64,000 nt of DNA, from assembly GCF_026625145.1 (NCBI RefSeq), contig NZ_CP113088.1, positions 1,467,501-1,531,500 on the forward strand, given 5' to 3'. The position numbers and the translations under genes are program-made. The notes below the pieces were generated by a model. That model made no database searches, was not told the origin of the DNA, and saw only the letters and a list, made by a program, of their open reading frames with translations. Each line of letters begins with the position of its first letter. Position 1 is the first letter of the stretch. This document shows positions 41,691-51,953 of this stretch, in pieces. The DNA is from Lacinutrix neustonica (GTDB lineage Bacteria > Bacteroidota > Bacteroidia > Flavobacteriales > Flavobacteriaceae).

Positions 41691-42056
41691 ATGAAAACAA
41701 CTCCTGAACATAATGCCCGAATAGCAAAAATGACATTTGCTTCAGTATACCCGCACTACATCTCGAAAGTAGAAAAGAAAGGCAGAACACAAGAAGAATT
41801 GCAAGAAGTCATTCAATGGCTTACGGGCTTTGACAAAAACAAAATACAAGAACTCATTATTGAAAAAGCAAGCTTTGAAACCTTCTTTCAAAGAGCGGCA
41901 TTAAATCCCAATGCTCATCTCATTCATGGCGTTATATGCGGCTATAGAATAGAAGCCATTGAAAATCCCTTGACCAAACACGTGAGGTATTTAGACAAAT
42001 TAGTTGATGAATTAGCGAAAGGCCGAAAAATGGAAAAAATATTACGGAGCAAATAG
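41691..42056 (+). CDS. DUF2200 family protein
   Basis: 121 residues, intact. Matches DUF2200 along its length: RIAKMTFASVYPHYISKVEKKGRT, VIQWLTGFD, NPNAHLIHGVICGYRIE, LTKHVRYLDKLVDELAKGR. Cytoplasmic protein of unknown role. Convergent with the E2 gene, sharing a perfect palindromic terminator. Confidence 0.9.
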   Translation: MKTTPEHNARIAKMTFASVYPHYISKVEKKGRTQEELQEVIQWLTGFDKNKIQELIIEKASFETFFQRAALNPNAHLIHGVICGYRIEAIENPLTKHVRYLDKLVDELAKGRKMEKILRSK

Positions 42057-42120
42057 TTTAATAAAAGACCACACGATTGCCAGCCATACACCTCACTTAT
42101 TTTCAATATGAAATAACAAA

Positions 42121-42148
42121 AAAGCACCGTTTTAAAACGGTGCTTTTA
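42121..42148 (+). terminator. bidirectional terminator between DUF2200 and the E2 gene
   Basis: AAAAGCACCG TTTTAAAA CGGTGCTTTT is a perfect inverted repeat with T/A runs on both ends, suited to stop the two convergent genes. Confidence 0.9.
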
Positions 42149-42205
42149 CTTTTTTACATTTTAATGGTTTAAAAACGCCCTGAGACAACCCTTGGTGGGC
42201 ATTAA

Positions 42206-43538
42206 TTAGATCTCTCGATTCATATCCCAAGCCTCTAAATAATCTTTTACGGCTTTTACAAATTGCCCGCCTAACGCCCCATTGACCACACGATGATCGT
42301 AAGAGTGTGACAAGAACATTTTGTAACGTATCCCAATAAAATCTCCATCTCGGTGTTTCAATCACTGCAGGTACCTTTCTAATAGCTCCTAAAGCCAAAA
42401 TACCTACTTGTGGCTGATTAATAATTGGGGTACCCATAATACTGCCAAAGGTCCCTACATTTGTTACCGTATAGGTGCCTCCTTGAATATCGTCTGGTTT
42501 TAATTTATTATCTCTAGCACGCGCTGCTAAATCATTAACCTGCTTGGTCATGCCTACCGATTTAATTGGTCTGCATTTTTAATCACTGGAACAATTAAAT
42601 TACCGCTCGGTAATGCCGCAGCCATTCCTAAATTGATATTTTTCTTCTTTATAATAGTGTCGCCTTGTAATGAAATGTTCATCATCGGAAAATCACGTAA
42701 AGCTTTCGCTACCGCTTCCATAAAGATGGGTGTAAACGTTAGATTTTCACCTTCACGCTTCATGAATTCCCCTTTCATTTTCTTTCTCCAGTTCCAAATG
42801 TTTGTCACATCGGCTTCTATAAAACTCTGCACGTGAGCACTCGTTTGCACACTTTCTACCATGTGATGCGCAATGAGTTTGCCCATTCTCGGTCATTTCT
42901 ATAATTTCGTCACCACCGCTAGCAACAACTGGTGCGGCCTCTTTTTTAGGTTCTGATTTTGGTGCCGTTTGTGTTTTTGCAGGATCAATAGCTGTACCCA
43001 ATCCAGCTGCTTTTGCGGGTTGCGCTCCTCTAGATTTTAAATAGTCCTGCATGTCTGCCTTGGTCACACGCCCTTCTTTTCCTGTTCCAGGAACGCGGTC
43101 TAATTCAGCTTGTGCTATACCTTCAGCTTTCGCCATGTTTTTAACTAATGGTGAGTAAAAACGGTCTCCATTAGAACTTATTGGCGCTGCCGCTTCTTTT
43201 GCTGCCACCACTGTTTGTGACACCTCAGCAACGGCTGCTGTAGTCTCTTCAACTACGTCCTGCGCTTTTGGTGCTTCTGCAGAGGCACCTGCTTCGCCTT
43301 CCGTTTCTATAACAGCAATAACCTGCCCTACTTGTACAACATCATCGGCATTGAATCGTTTTTCAACTAAGATGCCATCCACCTCGCTAGGGACTTCGCT
43401 GTCCACCTTGTCTGTTGCAATTTCTAAAACGGCTTCATCAGCTTCAATTGTATCGCCAACTTCTTTTAACCATGAAGTGATTGTTGCCTCAGCAACACTT
43501 TCTCCCATTTTCGGTAATTTTAGTTCAAATCTTGCCAT
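42206..43538 (-). CDS. 2-oxo acid dehydrogenase E2 (dihydrolipoamide acyltransferase)
   Basis: About 443 residues after correction. One N-terminal lipoyl domain (Lys in EIATDKVDSEVPSEVDG), an Ala/Pro-rich linker, a peripheral-subunit-binding domain (YSPLVKNMAKAEGI...VPGTGKEGRVTKADM), then the catalytic domain. The active-site motif reads SHSYDHRVVNGALGG, with Asn where many E2 have Asp. It transfers acyl groups to CoA. Three CCGG faults (42349-42353, 42557-42560, 42888-42892) are repaired, giving ETPDGDFIGIRYKMF, QLNPVGMTKQ and EMTGMGKLIAHHM. A TAATTTTG box lies upstream at 43576-43583. Which keto acid is used cannot be told. Confidence 0.92.
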
Positions 43539-43652
43539 ATTGATAAAAATAGTCTCTTTTTGTGTTTTGAGAATGCAAAATTAATAAAAAATAGCCTACT
43601 CACTTAACTATTCCATATTATTTTGCCTTTATGTTTTTTAATAAAATGATTT

Positions 43653-44756
43653 TTAAAAGGTTATCACTTCCCCTCTGCTTTTCGCTGAATGACTTCCGAG
43701 GATAAAATTAGCGTTTTTTGGCAGTATTTTAAATGTAATGTTTTTATTTTTTTCTGATTCGGAAAAATAAGTGATCATCTCTTTAAAAGGAATCACATTC
43801 GCATCAAATATTAATTGCGTTTCCTTTGAAATTGGGGTTTCAAGAGCAACTAGTGATACTGGTTTTTCTAACGTCTCCTTAAGTTTGATATTTTCGATAT
43901 CGGAAACCACCGCATATTTTGAAAATTTTAATTTGATTTTAATTCTTTTTTTAGGTGACATTTTAGCCAACTGGATACCGAACCATACCAAGGTATCAAA
44001 CCAAAGATTCCTTTTAAAGTGTTTTTTATAAAAAATTTGCATCGCCCCATAAAAGCGTTTAGCGTAAATTTTGTCTTTTAGCGTGCTCTCTCCTTTAAAA
44101 TGAATGGTGGTCACCTTGCCAAAATATAAATTATTATAGCCTGCTTTAGATACTTTATAAGACAGATCGATATCCTCACCGTACATAAAATAATCGTCAT
44201 CAAACCCACCAACCTCATGATACACTTGTTGCTTTAATAGCATAAAGGCTCCAACAAGTATCTCAGACTGACCAATACCAGTCTCTTGTATATGCGCGGC
44301 ATAATAGTCTTTTGTTTTTCGTAGCATTTTATTGACTGCGACGGTTACTGTAGGAATATTACGTTTACTTTCCGGCAAAAAACCACCGTTACCATCTATT
44401 AATCGACAGCCAATAATGCCTACATTATTTTGTGCGTCGGCAAATTTTAAAAGGGTTCTAAACGCATCTTCTGCGACTACCGTATCCGGATTTAATATGC
44501 AAAGGTATTCGCCCTTCGCTTCTGCCACGCCAATATTATTCCCTTTTGAAAATCCTAAATTCTCTTTGTTTTCAATCAATTTTACTTTTGGAAACAGCGC
44601 TTTTACCATGTCGCAACTCTCATCCTGAGAGTGGTTATCGACTACAATAATCTCGGCATCTAGTAACCGTGTTGCCCCTTCAACACTTTGCAAACACAAC
44701 TCTAAAAAGTAGCGCACGTTATAACTGAGTATGATGACAGATAGCTTCAAAGGCAC
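43653..44756 (-). CDS. glycosyltransferase family 2 (rhamnosyltransferase-like)
   Basis: 367 residues. Starts at a GTG that directly follows the recR stop (TAAGTG), so it is coupled to recR. GT-A fold signatures: SVIILSYNVRYFLELCLQSV, EIIVVDNHSQDES, ENLGFSKGNNIGVAEAKGEYLCILNPDTVV (DxD-like), and GGFDDDYFMYGEDIDLSYKV. Family 2 enzymes of this type add sugars to surface polysaccharides on the cytoplasmic face. The C-terminal 90 residues are basic and unassigned. Confidence 0.92.
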   Translation of the reverse strand: MPLKLSVIILSYNVRYFLELCLQSVEGATRLLDAEIIVVDNHSQDESCDMVKALFPKVKLIENKENLGFSKGNNIGVAEAKGEYLCILNPDTVVAEDAFRTLLKFADAQNNVGIIGCRLIDGNGGFLPESKRNIPTVTVAVNKMLRKTKDYYAAHIQETGIGQSEILVGAFMLLKQQVYHEVGGFDDDYFMYGEDIDLSYKVSKAGYNNLYFGKVTTIHFKGESTLKDKIYAKRFYGAMQIFYKKHFKRNLWFDTLVWFGIQLAKMSPKKRIKIKLKFSKYAVVSDIENIKLKETLEKPVSLVALETPISKETQLIFDANVIPFKEMITYFSESEKNKNITFKILPKNANFILGSHSAKSRGEVITF

Positions 44757-45374
44757 TTATTGTTTTAATGAACCTTCAAATGGGATTCTATTTATTATAC
44801 TACGTCCCAGTGTAATTTCATCGGCATATTCCAACTCATCACCCACCGAAATGCCTCCGGCAATGGTTGACGTTTTAATCTCCAAACCCTTAAGTTGTTT
44901 AAAAATATAAAAATTAGTAGTATCGCCTTCCATCGTTGAGCTTAATGCAAAAATAAGTTCCTTAATATGACCTCGTTTTACTTTTTCAACGAGACTTACA
45001 ATATTTAAATCGTGTGGTCCGATCCCCTCCATGGGATTGATTTTTCCGCCTAAAACATGATACAACCCTTTATGTGACGCTGTGTTTTCTATGGCCATAA
45101 CATCTCTAATGTCTTCAACCACACAAACAATATCGTCTGTACGTAACGGATTGGAACAAATCTCGCACAACTCGACATCACTGATGTTATGGCAGGATTT
45201 GCAAAATTTTAAATCTTCGCGCATATGCGATAAGGCTTGTACCAAATGTGCTGTTTGCTCTTTGGGTTGCTTGAGTAAATGTAATGCCAAACGCAATGCT
45301 GTACGCTTCCCTATACCAGGCAACTGCGAGATTTCATTCACAGCATTTTCAAGAAGTTTTGAAGAGAATTCCAT
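44757..45374 (-). CDS. recR: recombination protein RecR
   Basis: 205 residues from the ATG at 45374 ([15 protein letters not shown]). RecR works with RecO to load RecA on gapped DNA. Helix-hairpin-helix [17 protein letters not shown], the zinc finger with four Cys in [17 protein letters not shown], and the Toprim domain ([30 protein letters not shown]) are all present. Intact. It heads a two-gene run with the glycosyltransferase. Confidence 0.97.
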   Translation of the reverse strand: MEFSSKLLENAVNEISQLPGIGKRTALRLALHLLKQPKEQTAHLVQALSHMREDLKFCKSCHNISDVELCEICSNPLRTDDIVCVVEDIRDVMAIENTASHKGLYHVLGGKINPMEGIGPHDLNIVSLVEKVKRGHIKELIFALSSTMEGDTTNFYIFKQLKGLEIKTSTIAGGISVGDELEYADEITLGRSIINRIPFEGSLKQ

Positions 45375-45588
45375 AACTGCGAAATTAAACATTAGCCATT
45401 AATTACACTAATACTATCAAATTTAATATTGCATAATGGCTCTACAAATAGCTGTAGGATTCCTTCTCTGCATCTGCACAACATTTATCATGTAACATGC
45501 TCATTAAACACACGCATAAAAAAACTAAACACTAGAAACGGTTAACTGAAGACTTTTTACGTAATTTGGCTACTGAAAACAAAAACAG

Positions 45589-47101
45589 ATGTCTCCAATT
45601 CAAATTATACTTTTAATATCCGCCTATTTTGGTGTGCTCATTTTAATCTCCTATTTCACTGGAAAAGAAGACACCAATGCCGCTTTTTTTAAAGCCAATA
45701 AATCTGCCCCATGGTATTTGGTCGCTTTTGGTATGATTGGAGCATCATTGTCTCGAGTCACGTTTATTTCAGTTCCTGGAGCGGTAGAAACCAAACAGTT
45801 TGGTTATTTCCAAGTGGTTTTAGGCTACTTCGTTGGCTATTTAATAATTGCATATGTATTATTACCCTTATATTATAGGTTAAACTTGACCTCCATTTAC
45901 ACCTATTTAAGAGACCGTTTTGGACCTACCAGTTATAAAACAGGTTCTATCGCTTTTCTTATTTCTCGAACCGTCGGGGCCGCGTTTCGCTTATTCTTAG
46001 TCGCTAAAGTCTTGCAATTATTAATATTTGACCAATTTGATATTCCGTTCCCTATAACCGTTATTATCACCATTGCACTCATTTGGCTGTACACCTTTAA
46101 GGGCGGTATAAAAACCATTATTTTTACAGACACCCTTCAAACGTTATTCATGCTAATTTCTGTGGTGGTCACTATTTCGTTTTTAGCGTCTGCTTTAGAT
46201 TTAGATGGTATCTCTGAAATATATTCGAATGTTACTAATAGCAAATTAAGTCAGGTTTTCTTTTTTGAAGATGGTAATAATGCGCAATATTTACGGAAAA
46301 GCTTTTTAGCGGGTATTTTTATAACGATAACAATGACTGGTTTAGATCAAGATATGATGCAAAAAAACCTAACCTGTAAGAATATTAAAGAGGCTCAAAA
46401 AAACATGATTTCCTTTGCTGTTGTTCGGTTTTTGTAAACCTCTTATTTTTAGCCTTAGGTTTAATGCTCACGCAATATGCTGAACAAAATGGTATCACAG
46501 CAAAAAAAGATGATCTGTTTCCTGCTATTGCCATGTTACCTGAAATTGGCGTAGTCACTTCTGCCTTTTTTCTTTTAGGATTAATTGCAGCCGCCTATTC
46601 TAGTGCCGATTCTGCTTTAACCTCCTTAACCACGTCTTTCTGTATTGATATTATCGAATTAGACAAAAAACCGGCGGAGGACCGAGAAAAAAATACGCAA
46701 GCGCATTCATGTACTCTTCAGCATTATTTTAGTTATCGTGATTGTTATTTTCGACACCATCTTTACCGATGTGTCTGTCATCGCGGGAACTCTTTAAAGC
46801 TGCGGGTTATACTTATGGCCCATTACTAGGATTATTTGCCTTTGGGATATTAACGAAAAAACATATTAAAGATCAATATGTATGGATTATTGCCCTTGTC
46901 GCACCTCTAGTATCCTACTTTATGAATCTATATTCTGAACTCTTATTTAGTGGCTATAAATTTGGTTTCGAGATTTTGATAGTCAATGGTATTCTTACTT
47001 TTATAGGCCTCTTTTTAATTTCAAGAAAAACAAATGAAACCGATCACTTAGATCCTTTATTTTATAAGACTAAAAAAGCCAGTCCTAAATCTCATGAATA
47101 A
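45589..47101 (+). CDS. sodium:solute symporter family protein
   Basis: About 503 residues after correction, with about 12-13 membrane helices. SSS-family signatures: [79 protein letters not shown], and the late helix [21 protein letters not shown]. It imports an unknown solute with Na+. Three faults (46425-46428 CGG; 46682-46686 CCGAG; 46782-46786 CGCGG) are explained by CCGG; corrected text reads [16 protein letters not shown] and [15 protein letters not shown]. Confidence 0.88.
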
Positions 47102-47102
47102 A

Positions 47103-47471
47103 CTAATATTGATTTGTAGACAATAACACTAAGGTGCAGGCGACTTCAAAATCAATATTGTTTTCTTTTAAAATAGCATAAAATTCAGGATTTTCAGTAC
47201 CAGGATTAAAGATCACCCGTTTTGGCTGTAAGGACACGATATACTCATAATAGTCTTTTTGACGTGTTGGATTGAGATAAAGCGTTACCGTATCTAAATT
47301 TTTATAATCCTTGAACGTTGTATCGATAGTCACTCCGTATGCTTCACCTTCACGCATTCCAAAAGCCACTGTCTCATGCTTGTAAGCCGTCAATTTTTGC
47401 ATCGCTATATTAGAATAACGGTGTGGTTTTGTAGATGCTCCGAGTACTAAAGTCTTCTTATTTGTAGCCAT
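47103..47471 (-). CDS. CoA-binding-domain protein (YccU-like)
   Basis: 122 residues with the Rossmann-type CoA-binding fold: KTLVLGASTKPHRYSNIAMQKL, VTIDTTFKDYKNLDTVTLYLNP, RVIFNPGTENPEF, and the final VACTLVLLS. Convergent with the symporter, one base between stops. Cytoplasmic, role unknown. Confidence 0.88.
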   Translation of the reverse strand: MATNKKTLVLGASTKPHRYSNIAMQKLTAYKHETVAFGMREGEAYGVTIDTTFKDYKNLDTVTLYLNPTRQKDYYEYIVSLQPKRVIFNPGTENPEFYAILKENNIDFEVACTLVLLSTNQY

Positions 47472-47595
47472 ATTCTTGTTATAAATGTTAAAAAAGTGTT
47501 AACGCCAGTGACCGGCAGTAACAGATTGTAAAATTAGACGTCTTTATTTTAATAGCAAACAATATCTGTTGAAAATTAATCAATCAATCAATCCA

Positions 47596-50093
47596 ATGAA
47601 ACATCTAATCACCTGCTGCGTGCTCCTACTCTTTTCAGCATCGCAGGCACAAACCTCCGTAGCAAAACACACCAATTATAAGTCAGGAATTATTACTGGA
47701 ACCATCTTAGACGGAACACTTAACGCACCCTTACCTTATGTAAATATTGTTGTAAGAGATTTAAAGGGAGCCATTATAACTGGAGGCATCACTAAAGAGG
47801 ACGGTACCTTTTATATGACAGACATCCCTGAAGGACAGAGCCATGTGAGTATTGAATATCTAGGCTACAAAACAGTAAGTCGCGACATTACCATTGATAA
47901 AAACAATACTAAAATTGACTTTGGCGAAGTGAAAATTTTTGAACAAGCCACCGGTTTAGATGAAGTTGAAATTACTGCCGAAATCTCTACCATACAACAA
48001 AAAGTAGATAGAAAAATAATTACCATAGGTAAAGACTTAACCACTTCGGGACCGACGGCTAGCGACATTATGAATAACCTCCCATCGGTAAGTGTAGACC
48101 AGCAAACGGGAGACATTAGCCTACGGGGCAATCAAAATGTGCGCGTTATGGTGGACGGTAAACTTTCAAATATACCAGCCGCACAATTATTAAAACAAAT
48201 TCCGTCTACGTCTATAAAAAGTGTTGAGTTAATCACCAACCCTTCCGCTAAATACAATCCAGAAGGCATGAGTGGGATCATCAATATTATTCTACATAAA
48301 AATATAAAAATTGGCTTTAATGGAAATATTAATTTAGGATTGGCCTACCAAGAGAATGCCAAATTTAATAGTGGCATAGACATGAATTACCGCAACGGAA
48401 AATTTAACCTGTATGGTAACTACGGTAATAATATAAATAAAAACTTGAACCAGGGGTATATTTTTAGACCCGAAGACAACTCTGAACAATTATTCGAATT
48501 TCTATCCAATTCAAAAAACCATGTGTTTAAAGTTGGATTGGATTTTTATCTGAACGACAACCATACCATCTCTGTGTTTACCAGCAGGAATAACTCGGAA
48601 AGCGATACCAATAGTATTACAAACATATTATACTATGACAGCCCTGCGTTTAATCAGTCTCAACTTTTTTTTAATGACAACACTAACGAATCCAAACAGT
48701 ACAACTTTGATTATAAATTGGATTTTGCAAAGGAAGGCCACAATATCGAGTTGGAAATAGACCGTAGTCATTTCACACAAGATGAAGCTGCCGATTTTAA
48801 TTTTATTGGTGCTAGTCAAACTACAGATTATTTGGATTTTGTAGATACAGAGCGAGGATTAACCACGATTAACTTAGATTACATTAATCCATTATCTGAT
48901 GACACTAAATTAGAATTAGGCGTACAAGCTTTGCTTTCTACATCAGATATTAATTATAATTCTACTGGCTTTTCCGCGAACCCGAATCAAGACATGACAC
49001 CGAGATAATGGCGATGAATTCATACCCACGCCCAGTACAGATTTTAATTATACACGAGATATTTATTCTGCCTATGCCACCTATGGTAAGGAGTTAAAGA
49101 AATTCACCTATCAAATAGGAGTCAGAGCTGAGACGGTAAAGGAAACCTCTAATGCGCTTCAATTATTTAATGATGCTTCTCCGAGAAAACATACCTTTCA
49201 CCAATGACTATTTTGAATGGTATCCTTCTGCTTTTTTAACGTATTCACCTTCAGAAAAAAACAGCTATCAATTAAGTTATAGTCGTCGTGTAGACCGGCC
49301 AGGTGTTGGGCAAGTGAACCCCATTAGAGAATGGAGCACGCCATTAATCTCCTCTTTTGGAAATCAAAGTTTACAACCACAATTCACAAATTCTTTCGAG
49401 ACCAATTATACACGTCAATTGGAAAATGGAAGCATTACCGCTGGGGTCTTTTATAGAATTATTGAGGATGAAATAAATAGAGCGGTATTTGTAGATCGCA
49501 CGAACTTAAACCGGATTATATTAACCTTCGACAATTTCAACAACAGTTCTTCTTATGGTTTTGAGTTATCCAGCAATTACAAACCTACAAAATGGTGGCG
49601 TTTAAATGGAAGTTTTGATTTATACGCACAAACTCAAAACGGCATTACAGAACTTTTAAATGCGCCTATTGAAACAGCAACTGTTGATGATATTATCACT
49701 CAAAAAATCACGGTCGATAATGTCGCATGGAACTTCAAACTCTTTAACAACTTCCAGGTTACCAAAACCCTGTCTCTCTCTGCTTTTGGGTTTTACAGAG
49801 GTGCCAACAAGGGGATTCAGTTTACCATGAAACCCATGTACTTTGTTAATTTGGGGGCCGGACAAAGTTTTGCCGATGGAAGAGGGAGTTTTAGTCTAAA
49901 CTTTAATGATGTACTAGACACACAAGAGTTTGCTTTTGATGGTAATAATCCATTTAAACAATCGGGTGCTTTTAATTGGGAAAGCAAAACCATTTTCGCA
50001 GGATTATCCTATAGATTTGGAGGCAAAAAATACAGTGCTAAATCCGGAAAAAACAGAGATGATAATGAAAAATCTGGTGGCGGATTTTTATAA
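47596..50093 (+). CDS. TonB-dependent-receptor-like outer-membrane protein
   Basis: About 831 residues from the ATG at 47596, which directly precedes the hydrophobic signal HLITCCVLLLFSASQAQ; an in-frame Met 27 bases upstream is possible. Order: signal peptide, carboxypeptidase-regulatory-like domain (about 30-115, GTILDGTLNAPLPYVNIVV), plug (SDIMNNLPSVSVDQQTGDISLRGNQNVRVMVDGK), then an OMP_b-brl_3 barrel. It ends with a Lys/Gly-rich tail after GLSYRFGGK. Breaks at 49000-49004 and 49191-49195 (CCGAG for CCGG) are repaired. Substrate unknown. Confidence 0.88.
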
Positions 50094-50182
50094 GCCTCAC
50101 TAAAAATATTTAAGACGCTAATTAGTTTTGGCAACCTGTTAATAGTTGATGGTTAGTGTTAATGTATGGTTGCTAAATAAGA

Positions 50183-50214
50183 AAACCCAAAGTTTGATCG
50201 GCTTTGGGTTTTTG
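50183..50214 (+). terminator. terminator after the TonB-type receptor gene
   Basis: AAACCCAAAG pairs with CTTTGGGTTT (10 bp) around a 9-base loop, with T-run after it. First of three hairpins in the 565-base gap. Confidence 0.85.
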
Positions 50215-50320
50215 ATTTTAATTTTACTTTTGTAATATAAGTCCTAATAAAAAGACACCTATCACGTTAATTATTTGCTAAATACTGAAAAACAAGTAGT
50301 TATGTAATATTTACAGTCTA

Positions 50321-50411
50321 TCTTTATAGCAGTTAGATACTAATCGTCTTGATTAGATACCTATTTGATTAATAGCGAAAAAATCCTGAAACCATCCGTT
50401 TCAGGATTTTT
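50321..50411 (+). ncRNA. possible small RNA 1 ending in a terminator
   Basis: The block starts TCTTTATAG, contains a small stem CTAATC/GATTAG, then GATTAATAGC, an A-run and a perfect terminator stem (AAATCCTGAAA/TTTCAGGATTT) with T-run. A second element with the same ordered landmarks follows at 50487. No ORF. Suggestive only. Confidence 0.35.
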
Positions 50412-50486
50412 ATTTTAAAACCCGTTTTGAAATGTTAAAATGCGTTAAACTTTGATTATCAATGTAATAAAAACCAAAATCGAACG

Positions 50487-50617
50487 TCTTTATAGTAAGA
50501 TATTAACAAAATACGAAACACTTACATTTGAATTAGTCTTCCAATTAAGCATCGTACACCGTTAAGTTTAATGATTAATAGCAAAAAAAGTCCGAAACAG
50601 ATGGTTTCGGGCTTTTT
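50487..50617 (+). ncRNA. possible small RNA 2 ending in a terminator
   Basis: Same order as the preceding element: CTTTATAG, a central TAGTCTT block, GATTAATAGC followed by an A-run, then terminator stem AAGTCCGAAAC/GTTTCGGGCTT with T-run. The landmarks GATTAATAGC-A-run-hairpin are shared with the element at 50321, while the middle differs and is 40 bases longer. No ORF. Confidence 0.35.
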
Positions 50618-50659
50618 GTATTTCTAATCCTATTTTTGTAATGATTTTTTACGGAAATG

Positions 50660-51671
50660 TTACCATTTAATGATGACTGATCCCCAAGTAAAACCACTAC
50701 CAAAAGCAGCTAATACCACGGTATCGCCTTCTTTAATTTTTCCTTCTTCCCATGCTTCTGTTAATGCTATAGGTATAGAGGCTGCCGTGGTGTTTCCATA
50801 GCGCATAATATTATTAAATACCTGGTCGTCACTCAGTCCAAATTTCTTCTGTATAAATTGTGCAATCCGTAAATTGGCCTGATGCGGAATTAACATATCA
50901 ATGTCTTCCTTCCCTAATTTATTTTGTAGGAGTCCTTCCATAATAACTTCGCTAAAACGAACGACTGCATTTTTAAATACAAATTGTCCGTTCATGTGGG
51001 GGAAATAACTTTCATCATCCGGATCGTTCTCAGCAATAATATCGGTTACCCAGCGCGTTCCCATACCTGGTGCCTTAACCACCAATTCTTCAGCATGTTC
51101 GCCTTGTGAATGTAAATGCGTCGATAAAATACCTTTAGAATTATTGTCTTCTCGCGTTAATACCGCAGCCCCTGCTCCATCTCCAAAAATGACTGAAACA
51201 CCACGTCCCCGATCGGTTTTATCTAAGCCATGTGAATGCAGTTCGCTACCAATTACCAGTATGTTTTTATACATGCCTGTTTTAATAAAATTATCGGCAA
51301 CAGAAATCGCATAGACGAATCCAGAGCATTGGTTACGCACATCTAAGGCACCAACCGTTTTTATATCTAAGGCGTGCTGCACTTGTACACCAGGACCAGG
51401 AAAATACATGTCTCGGACTTAAGGTTGCAAAAATGATAAAATCGATATCGTCTTTATCTATTCCTGAGCGCTCAATGGCTTGTTTAGCAGCTTTTACACC
51501 CATTGTTGCTGTAGTATCTCCGGAACCCTTAACGGCCCAACGGCGTTCTTTTATACCTGTACGTTCTGTAATCCACGCATCATTAGTATCCATCATTTTT
51601 GATAGATCTTCATTGGTAACTACATTATCCGGCACATACTTGCCTAGGCCTATTATTTTTGAATTATACAT
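50660..51671 (-). CDS. fabH: 3-oxoacyl-ACP synthase III
   Basis: About 336 residues. FabH starts fatty-acid synthesis by condensing acyl-CoA with malonyl-ACP. Catalytic triad visible: Cys in VRNQCSGFVYA (about 115), His in IPHQANLRI, Asn in RYGNTTAASIP. The start MYNSKIIGLGKYVPDNVVTN and the end FGSGFTWGSVIIKW are typical. The break at 51412-51416 is CTCGG on the + strand; the needed CCGG gives ATLSPDMYFPGPGVQVQ. Single gene here, without acc or plsX neighbours. Confidence 0.95.
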
Positions 51672-51905
51672 CGAAAAATTTTATTTTCGCTTCTAGCTTT
51701 CGTCTTCTCTCAAGATAAACTTAGGCGGAAGTCTTATTGTTATTTACTGCTATTTATTCTGAATCTTCAGGAAGGAGCTATTGTCCTTTAAACAGTCGCG
51801 CAATTTAAGTATTTCAGCTATAAACCATCAAATAATATGGGTTATTCATTATGCGTGCATAATATCTATCCGATTTTATCAAATTAACAATTTAGATTAA
51901 AATAA

Positions 51906-51932
51906 AAAAGCACTCTTTTGAAGAGTGCTTTT
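51906..51932 (-). terminator. terminator of the LRR protein gene
   Basis: AAAAGCACTCTT pairs with AAGAGTGCTTTT (12 bp) around a 3-base loop; on the reverse strand a T-run follows. It lies 22 bases after the stop of the gene at 51954. Confidence 0.88.
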
Positions 51933-51953
51933 AACTATTTAAATGAAGTAACT

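Noticed and set aside
44645..44660. CTCGG in the glycosyltransferase gene as another CCGG error
   Set aside because: The frame is intact there and codes for the conserved AEIIVVDN segment, so this CTCGG is genuine. The same holds for CCGAG near 5036, 18848 and 24604.
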